Assembly: GCF_017744255.1 (NCBI RefSeq) | Contig: NZ_JAGHQP010000004.1 | Span: 52,010-116,009 of the forward strand | Length of the DNA: 64,000 nucleotides | Direction of reading: 5' to 3' | Source: Brevundimonas sp. A19_0 | GTDB taxonomy: Bacteria; Pseudomonadota; Alphaproteobacteria; Caulobacterales; Caulobacteraceae | Shown: positions 55,635 to 64,000 of the stretch, one piece after another | Layout of the letters: each line of letters begins with the position of its first letter | Position numbering within the stretch: position 1 is the stretch's first letter | Translations under genes and position numbers: made by a program | Notes under the pieces: model-generated | Database searches by the model: none | What the model was told of the DNA's origin: nothing | Seen by the model: the letters and a program-made list of their open reading frames with translations, nothing else

Positions 55635-58371
55635 GCGGCCCCAGGTCCGACACGTCGCGCACACTGGCCCGAACGGGAATGATGGGGCGCTGACCGGGTG
55701 AGGGCTCGGGCAGGCGCGCCCGGTCCAGAACCGCCTCCAGCGTCCGTGCCAGCCGTTCCAGCCGGTCCTTGCGCATGGGCTTTCGCCCGTTGGCATCGGT
55801 CACATAGAAGGCGTCGACCGCCCGTTCGCCGAAGCTGGCCACGTGCGCCGACCGCAGCGACAGGCCCTCGGCGGCGATGGCGGCGGCCAGCTCGGCCAGC
55901 AGGCCGGGCCGGTCGGCGCCCGACACCTCAATCACCACGGCGTGGCTGACGGCCTCCCGGTCGATCATCACCACCGGCCGCACGTCAAAGGCCGCGCGCC
56001 GGGCGCTGACCGAGGGCAGGACGGTCTCGCCTTCCGGCACATCGGGGGTGCCCTCGGGCACGGCGCGGGCGGCGGCCTCCAGCGACCGCACCAGCCGCTC
56101 CAGCCGCCGGGGCTCGGCCTGGCCATAGGGCAGACCCGCCCCGTCCTGGACCTCGAAGACGTCCAGCGCCAGACCCTCGGGTGCCGTGGCGACCCGGGCG
56201 CCCACAATGTCGGCCCCGGCCCGGGCCAGCGCCTGGGCCAGCGCCGCGAACAGGCCCGGCCGGTCGGTAGCCGCCACGGCCACACGGGTCGTCGGCCGGC
56301 CCACCGCCTTCAGCTGGCGCTCGGCCGAGGGGTCGGTGTCCCAGTCGACCATGACGTCGGCGGCCGCGCCGCTCTCGCGCGCCCGTGCGACCAGTTCAGG
56401 ATGGGCCTCCAGCGGGTCGGGCTCGTCGACCGTCTCGCCCTTGAACAGCGCCAGCACCCGTCGATACAGGTCGCGCAGCAGCTGGCCCTTCCAGTTGTTC
56501 CAGACCCCGGGCCCCACGGCGCGGATGTCGGCCGCCGTCAGCACCAGCAGCATCCGCAACCGCTCGGGATCCCCCATCAGGTCGGCGCAGGCGCGAACCG
56601 TGTCGGGGTCGGTCACATCGCGCTTCTGCGCATAGTCGGACAGGGCCAGGTGGTGCCGCACCAGCCAGGTGACCAGTTCGATCCGGCGGCTGTCGACGCC
56701 CAGCCGCTCGCACGCCCGCCGGGCCGCGATCGCCCCGTCCTCCAGCTGGCCGCGATCGCCGCCCTTGCCGACATCGTGCAGCAGCATGGCCAGCATCAGC
56801 ACTTCCGGGTCGGTGATCCGGTGGATGATCTCCGACGCCAGCGGATGGTCGTCCTTCAGCTTGCCGCGCTTGATGTCATTGATGATGCCGACGGCCTGCA
56901 GGGTGTGCTCGTCGACCGTATAGGCGTGGTACATGTTGAACTGGGTCTGGCCGACGATCCGCCCCCATTCCGGCAGGAAGCGCCCCAGAAGCCCTGTCTC
57001 GTTCATGATGCCGAGCACCCGGTAGGGGCGCTTGCCGTTTGCCAGAATGGTCAGGAAGGCGCGGCTGGCCTCCGGATCGCGACGCAGGCGTGGCGTGATG
57101 CGCGGCAGCGACCGGGTGACGGCGGCAAAGGCATCGGGGTGCAGGTCCAGATCCAGCCGGTCCGCCTCGACGAACAGGGTCAGCAGCCGCACGGGGTCCT
57201 CGTCGAACACCTCCGGCCCGGTCACGCTCAGACGGCCCCGGTCGATCAGGAAGCCGGGCGTGTCCAGCGGCTTGCCCCGGCCGGACCACAGGCGCGACAG
57301 GCCCCGCACCAGCCCCCCGGCCTTCTTCTGTTCGCGCGCCTCCAGCTGGGCGCTCATGGCCCGGGTCAGGGCGCCTACGTCCCTCGCCACAAGGAAGTAG
57401 CGTCGCATGAAGCGCTCGACCGCCGGCTCGTCGCCCCGGCCGCGCCAGCCCATCCGCCGCGCCACCTCGGGCTGCAGGTCAAAGGTCAGGGCCTCGACCG
57501 GCCGGTCGGTGATCCGGTGCATGTGGATGCGCACCTGCCACAGGAAATCAAAGGCCTCGGCAAACAGCCGCCGCTCGCGCCGGGTCAGCAGGTCCTCCAG
57601 CGCCGCCTCTCCGAGCGGGCTGTCGGGCGCCAGTCCCCGGGCGATCCAGAACAGGCAGTTGAGGTCGCGCAAGCCCCCCTTGCCGTCCTTGACGTTCGGT
57701 TCGACCCGGTAGCGGATCGCCCCGACCTTCTGGTGGCGGGTCTCGCGCTCGGCCAGTTTGGCGGCGATGAAGGGGCGGGGATCTGCCTTTGACACCTGCT
57801 GGCGAAAGCGGGTCAGGAAGGCCTCGGCCAGATCAACGTCTCCGGCGAGGGGGCGGGCCTCCAGCAGGGCGGTGCGCACCGTCATATCGGCCTTGCCGAC
57901 CGACAGGGCCTCATCCATCGACCGCGAGGTACTGCCGATCTTCAGCCCCAGATCCCACAGCACGTAGAGGACGAATTCGGTCACCTGTTCGGTGCGGGAC
58001 GTCGATTTCCACGGCCGGAGGAACATCAGGTCCAGGTCGGAATGGGGCGCCAGCACCCCGCGCCCGTAGCCCCCGACCGCCAGCAGGGCGAGGCGCTGGG
58101 CGTCGGTCGGATTGGGAGCGGGGAACAGGTGCTCGGTGGTCACCCACCACAGGGCCTGGACCATCTGGTCCGCCGCCCGGGCATAGAGGCGCGCCACATC
58201 CACCCCGCCCGCGCCCTGCGCCAGACGCTGCGCCGCCCGCGCCCGCCCGGCCGAGAGCAGTTCAGAGAGCACGGGGGCCATAGCCGCGCGAGGGTTGGCG
58301 GCGTCGGCCGCAGCCTCGAGCGCCGCCGCAGTCGCGTCATCCAGATCGGCGGGCGGGGCCTCGAACGGCAT
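55543..58371 (-). CDS. glnD: Bifunctional uridylyltransferase/uridylyl-removing enzyme GlnD
   Basis: Senses glutamine and modifies PII proteins. 942 residues. Nucleotidyltransferase motif [18 protein letters not shown] at 100-117, intact GG and D-x-D; the HD hydrolase domain contains [19 protein letters not shown] in mid-protein; two ACT domains near the C-terminus ([40 protein letters not shown]). After the second ACT there is a tail of about 60 residues, roughly half of which is encoded opposite rph. It follows mutS with a 4-bp gap, as in C. crescentus. Confidence 0.96.
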   Translation of the reverse strand: MPFEAPPADLDDATAAALEAAADAANPRAAMAPVLSELLSAGRARAAQRLAQGAGGVDVARLYARAADQMVQALWWVTTEHLFPAPNPTDAQRLALLAVGGYGRGVLAPHSDLDLMFLRPWKSTSRTEQVTEFVLYVLWDLGLKIGSTSRSMDEALSVGKADMTVRTALLEARPLAGDVDLAEAFLTRFRQQVSKADPRPFIAAKLAERETRHQKVGAIRYRVEPNVKDGKGGLRDLNCLFWIARGLAPDSPLGEAALEDLLTRRERRLFAEAFDFLWQVRIHMHRITDRPVEALTFDLQPEVARRMGWRGRGDEPAVERFMRRYFLVARDVGALTRAMSAQLEAREQKKAGGLVRGLSRLWSGRGKPLDTPGFLIDRGRLSVTGPEVFDEDPVRLLTLFVEADRLDLDLHPDAFAAVTRSLPRITPRLRRDPEASRAFLTILANGKRPYRVLGIMNETGLLGRFLPEWGRIVGQTQFNMYHAYTVDEHTLQAVGIINDIKRGKLKDDHPLASEIIHRITDPEVLMLAMLLHDVGKGGDRGQLEDGAIAARRACERLGVDSRRIELVTWLVRHHLALSDYAQKRDVTDPDTVRACADLMGDPERLRMLLVLTAADIRAVGPGVWNNWKGQLLRDLYRRVLALFKGETVDEPDPLEAHPELVARARESGAAADVMVDWDTDPSAERQLKAVGRPTTRVAVAATDRPGLFAALAQALARAGADIVGARVATAPEGLALDVFEVQDGAGLPYGQAEPRRLERLVRSLEAAARAVPEGTPDVPEGETVLPSVSARRAAFDVRPVVMIDREAVSHAVVIEVSGADRPGLLAELAAAIAAEGLSLRSAHVASFGERAVDAFYVTDANGRKPMRKDRLERLARTLEAVLDRARLPEPSPGQRPIIPVRASVRDVSDLGPLSARRPAAEARKGSRSPNGPGRTAGRTRPG

Positions 58372-58375
58372 GGGG

Positions 58376-61102
<2,727 letters not shown>

Positions 61103-61182
61103 GCCTCGGGACAGGGTGACGGATCGCGCGCCCGGTCTCAAGCGTCTCTTGCGCCTCGCGATCCCCGCTGCGACAAGCGACC

Positions 61183-61352
61183 CAGGCGGTTAAGGGAACG
61201 CGGTCCAAAACCGCGGCTGTGCCCGCAACTGTAGGCGGCCAGGCCGTCGTCCGGTCCGGGAGCGATCCCGGCGTCACTGAGCGGTCTTCGGACGGTTCGG
61301 GAAGGCGAGGGCGGTGGCTGTTGATCCGCAAGCCAGGAGACCTGGCCGCCGA
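61183..61352 (+). ncRNA. Cobalamin (B12) riboswitch
   Basis: Contains the conserved elements in order: GGGAACGCGGTC (61194-61205), CCGCGGCTGTGCCCGCAACTGTA around 61211-61233, GTCACTG (61273-61279), the G-rich GGGAAGG (61299-61305), and the B12 box AGCCAGGAGACCTG (61331-61344). It sits 157 bp upstream of btuB, so adenosylcobalamin should repress btuB translation or transcription. The remaining 406-bp mutS-btuB gap (61103-61508) is otherwise leader and GC-rich DNA with a possible TTGCGCC -35 at about 61150; I cannot see a clear -10. Confidence 0.93.
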
Positions 61353-61508
61353 CGTCGCTCGTCTTCTGTCCGGGACCAGACAGGGGCGCGGGGACCTATC
61401 CGTCGAAGCGACCCGATCCCAGCGCCGGCCCCCGATCTTCGGAGGCCGGGATCGGTCGCATCCTCTTGCCTGACGCGCGCTGCCGCCGGGCTGACGGAGA
61501 CCTGTCCG

Positions 61509-63368
61509 ATGAAACGGCAGTCCATATTGACGCTACCCACCCTCGCCATGGGGGCATCCGCCCTCGTGATCGGCCTGTGCCTCGCCGGAAAGGCCGACGC
61601 CCGCGAGGACCCTGAGACCCGGCTGGAGGACCTGCTGGTCCACGCCACACGCCTGCACCAGATCCAGTCACAGACCCCCGGGTCGCGGGTGTTCACCGCC
61701 GCCGACATCGAGGCGCGCGGCGCGCGCTTCGCCGTCGACCTGCTGGACGAGGTTCCGGGGGCGGCGATCGCCCGGACCGGCGCCTTCGGCGGGGTCAGCC
61801 AGCTGCGTCTGCGCGGCGCGGGGCCCGGCAAGACGCTGGTCCTGATCGACGGCGTGCCGGTCAACGATCCGGCCGACATCAACGGGGCCTATGACTTCGC
61901 CAACCTCAGCCTGATCGACATGGAGCGGGTCGAGGTGTTGTCGGGGCCGCAGTCCTCGCTGTGGGGCTCGGACGCCATCGGTGGGGTGATCGCCTTCACC
62001 ACGCGCGAGGTGGACGGTCTGCGGGCCGAGCTGGAGGCAGGATCGCTGAACACGCAGCGCGGCGCGTTGTCGGTCGGCCGGTCGGGCGACCGGTCGGCCC
62101 TGAGCCTCAGCGTCTCGGGCTTTCGCACCGACGGCGTGTCGGCCGCAGCAATCGGCACCGAGGACGACGGCTATGAAACCCTGACCACGGGTCTGCGCGG
62201 CCGCCTGTCGCCCGTGGACGGCGTCGGTCTGGACGGCGCGCTGCGCTGGACGAAGAGCCGGGTCGAGATCGACGGCTTTCCCGCGCCCGCCTTCGCGCTC
62301 GCCGATACGGACGATGTGTCCAAGGGCGAGTCCTGGTCCGGCTTTGGCCGGATGACCGTGCAGACCGGGGGCGTCCGCCACCGGCTCAGCCTCTCGGCCA
62401 GCGATCTGGAGCGCGAAACCCGCTCGGACTATGCCTCACGGTTCCAGGGGGACCGCCAGGTCTGGCGGTGGGACTTGGACGGCACGGGCGGCGAGGGGCG
62501 CCTGAACTGGGCCGCCGGTCTCGAGCGCCGCACCGAGGCGGCGGACCTGGACAGTGGCCTGTCGGATGAGCTGGGCACTACCTCGGCGTTCGGGACCGTG
62601 CAGTTTCCGGTCGGCCCGCGGGTGACCCTGTCGGCGGCGCTTCGCCATGACGACACCGACGACTTCGGATCGGCCACGACGGGGCGGGTCACGGCCCACG
62701 CCGATCTCGGGGCCGGATTCGGCCTGTCCGGTGCCTGGGGGACGGGCTTTCGTGCGCCCAGCGTCAGCCAGTCGGTCTGTGACTTCTGCTTTTCCAGCGC
62801 GCCCCTTCCCGCCCTCGTGCCGGAAGAGGGCGAGGGCCATGAGGTCGCCCTGGGGTGGACCAGCGCGGATCGCCGCCTCGAGGGCCGGGTCACCCTCTAT
62901 CGGCTGACGGTCGAGAACCAGATCGTCTATCGCTTCGATCCCGTCACCTTCGACAGCGTCTACATCAATCTGGACGAGACGGAGACCGACGGCGTCGAGG
63001 TCGAGGGTCGGGCCCTTCTGGGGGCCGGTTTCGACCTCAGCCTCAGCTATGGCTGGACCGACGCGCGTGACGCCACCACCGACCTGCCGTTGCTGCGGGT
63101 GCCCGAGCACAAGGGCTCGCTGGGCCTCGGCTATGTCGGGGATCGGCTGTCCACGCGCCTGACGGTGCGGGCCGAGAGCGACCAGCCGGATTCCGGCGGC
63201 ACCCGCGACGGCTTCGTCACCGCCGATCTGTTCGGGTCATGGGCCCTGACGCCGGACATCGAGCTGACCGGCCGGATCGACAATCTGGCGGATGAGCGCT
63301 TCCAGCGCGTACTGGGCTATGGCGAGCCGGGCCGCACCGTCGCGGTGGGCGTCAGGCTGCGCTACTGA
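61509..63368 (+). CDS. btuB: TonB-dependent vitamin B12 receptor
   Basis: Outer-membrane cobalamin transporter driven by TonB. From ATG 61509 (MKRQSILTLPTLAMG) it has 619 residues with a signal peptide; the plug starts near LLVHATRLHQIQSQTPG and has RGAGPGKTLVLIDGVPVNDP and VEVLSGPQSSLWGSDAIGGV; the barrel ends at GYGEPGRTVAVGVRLRY, a typical C-terminal aromatic. B12-riboswitch control supports specificity for cobalamin rather than siderophore. Its 3' end overlaps a converging gene by 17 bp. Confidence 0.95.
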   Translation: MKRQSILTLPTLAMGASALVIGLCLAGKADAREDPETRLEDLLVHATRLHQIQSQTPGSRVFTAADIEARGARFAVDLLDEVPGAAIARTGAFGGVSQLRLRGAGPGKTLVLIDGVPVNDPADINGAYDFANLSLIDMERVEVLSGPQSSLWGSDAIGGVIAFTTREVDGLRAELEAGSLNTQRGALSVGRSGDRSALSLSVSGFRTDGVSAAAIGTEDDGYETLTTGLRGRLSPVDGVGLDGALRWTKSRVEIDGFPAPAFALADTDDVSKGESWSGFGRMTVQTGGVRHRLSLSASDLERETRSDYASRFQGDRQVWRWDLDGTGGEGRLNWAAGLERRTEAADLDSGLSDELGTTSAFGTVQFPVGPRVTLSAALRHDDTDDFGSATTGRVTAHADLGAGFGLSGAWGTGFRAPSVSQSVCDFCFSSAPLPALVPEEGEGHEVALGWTSADRRLEGRVTLYRLTVENQIVYRFDPVTFDSVYINLDETETDGVEVEGRALLGAGFDLSLSYGWTDARDATTDLPLLRVPEHKGSLGLGYVGDRLSTRLTVRAESDQPDSGGTRDGFVTADLFGSWALTPDIELTGRIDNLADERFQRVLGYGEPGRTVAVGVRLRY

Positions 63369-64000
63369 CGTCGGAAAAGGCGGTGGTCGCGTCGCCGGCC
63401 GCCGCCAGCCGTCCGCCCTGGTCGAACAGGGTCCAGTCCAGTTGCGGCCGGGGTGCATTGACCGCCGCCAGAAGGGCGCGGGTTTCCGCCGCCGAGGTGA
63501 CGCAGGCCACCAGGCTCGATCCCTCGGCCATGCCCGTCAGACTGTCGCCGGCATAGGCGAGCGCCGCCTGCATGGGGTCCAGACGCGCCTCGGCCAGCCG
63601 CCGGCGCAGGCGCGACAGAAGGACGACGTCCGAGGCACTGGCCCCGACCATTTCGTCCGATCCGGCAAACAGCAGGCCGTTGGCCAGAACCGAGGCCAGC
63701 TGCACGGCCACCCCCTGTTCGGCGAGCGCGGCCAGTACACCGTCGCGGCGGGCGCGCTGGTCCAGAATATTGAGCGGCAGCTGGATCAGGTCCGGCTGCA
63801 GGCGGCGGGCGACCAGCACCGGGCTGTCTTCCAGACGCGACCGGATGCCGATCCGCCGGAACAGCCCTTTGGCCTTCAGGGCTACCAGACGGTCCCACAG
63901 GGCGCGGCCTTCGGCACCGGCCAGATCGCGGCCATCGCGCACCATCAGAACCTCGCCCCGCGGCAGACCCAGTCGCTCCAGCGAGCGACGCGCCCGGGCC
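63352..64000 (-). CDS. Aldo/keto reductase family protein, C-terminal part
   Basis: Runs off the right edge; about 215 codons present. Reading in from the edge, RSLERLGLPRGEVLMVRDGRD is the AKR beta/alpha segment (SLERLG..., dvLLV position), followed by LKAKGLFRRIGI, LARRLQPDLIQLPLNILDQ, LAEQGVAVQLASVLANGLLF, and PMQAALAYA near the C-terminus. The D/Y/K/H tetrad N-terminal residues are outside. It resembles aldo/keto reductases that catalyse auxiliary-sugar or vitamin-related reductions, but no substrate can be assigned. Convergent overlap with btuB of 17 bp. Confidence 0.75.
   Translation of the reverse strand, partial: ARARRSLERLGLPRGEVLMVRDGRDLAGAEGRALWDRLVALKAKGLFRRIGIRSRLEDSPVLVARRLQPDLIQLPLNILDQRARRDGVLAALAEQGVAVQLASVLANGLLFAGSDEMVGASASDVVLLSRLRRRLAEARLDPMQAALAYAGDSLTGMAEGSSLVACVTSAAETRALLAAVNAPRPQLDWTLFDQGGRLAAAGDATTAFSDVSSAA

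Overview
The window looks like the replication-origin region of an alphaproteobacterium of the order Caulobacterales. Brevundimonas is my best guess from the high GC content and gene order, but the sequence alone does not prove the genus. Three things support the placement. The order leuS-lptE-holA-parB-parA-rsmG-mnmG-mnmE-rho-hemJ-hemH-hemE followed by a strand switch into a DUF299 kinase/pyrophosphorylase, maf, aroE, coaE, dnaQ matches the known Caulobacter crescentus origin neighbourhood. Two exact TTAA-N7-TTAA CtrA sites lie in the hemE/DUF299 gap. Three parS sites cluster between parA and rho.

Layout: 1-7.1 kb holds the 5' end of glpK, a three-gene overlapping unit (threonine dehydratase-like, MaoC hydratase, 3-methyladenine glycosylase), a DUF3576 lipoprotein, and leuS-lptE-holA. 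From 7.1 to 17.5 kb the minus strand carries chromosome segregation (parAB), tRNA and rRNA modification (mnmG, mnmE, rsmG), rho and the end of haem synthesis. The 551-bp gap 17508-18058 is the proposed origin. From 18.1 to 24.2 kb the plus strand carries DUF299, maf, aroE, coaE, dnaQ and then, past a minus-strand secB, a Tim44-like protein and mltA.

From 24.2 to 34.3 kb come an orphan Tdi1/DUF1851-type immunity-like gene, a HerA-like ATPase, an AI-2E family permease, a small outer-membrane barrel, a giant NAD-glutamate dehydrogenase and a universal stress protein. From 34.4 to 42.8 kb is the conserved nfu / tsaB-rimI-fur-miaB-phoH-ybeY-lnt block, with three XRE-type regulators in and around it. 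From 42.8 to 54.8 kb are a lipoprotein with a LexA-like box upstream, coaBC-dut, dapB-dnaJ, dnaK, two exported proteins, grpE-hrcA and a DUF697-like membrane protein. From 54.9 kb to the end are rph, glnD, mutS, a cobalamin riboswitch with its BtuB-type receptor, and the end of an aldo/keto reductase.

Functionally this is mostly core housekeeping DNA: replication initiation and segregation, heat-shock chaperones with matched sigma-32-like promoters, haem, CoA and nucleotide hygiene, and envelope biogenesis. The accessory-looking inserts are few: the Tdi1-like gene (24.2-24.7 kb) and the DUF697-like gene (54.2-54.8 kb), both less GC-rich than their neighbours. I see no tRNA or rRNA genes, CRISPR arrays, insertion sequences or prophage, and no dnaA gene in the window. 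I found no convincing wholly new multi-gene system; the most interesting material is regulatory.
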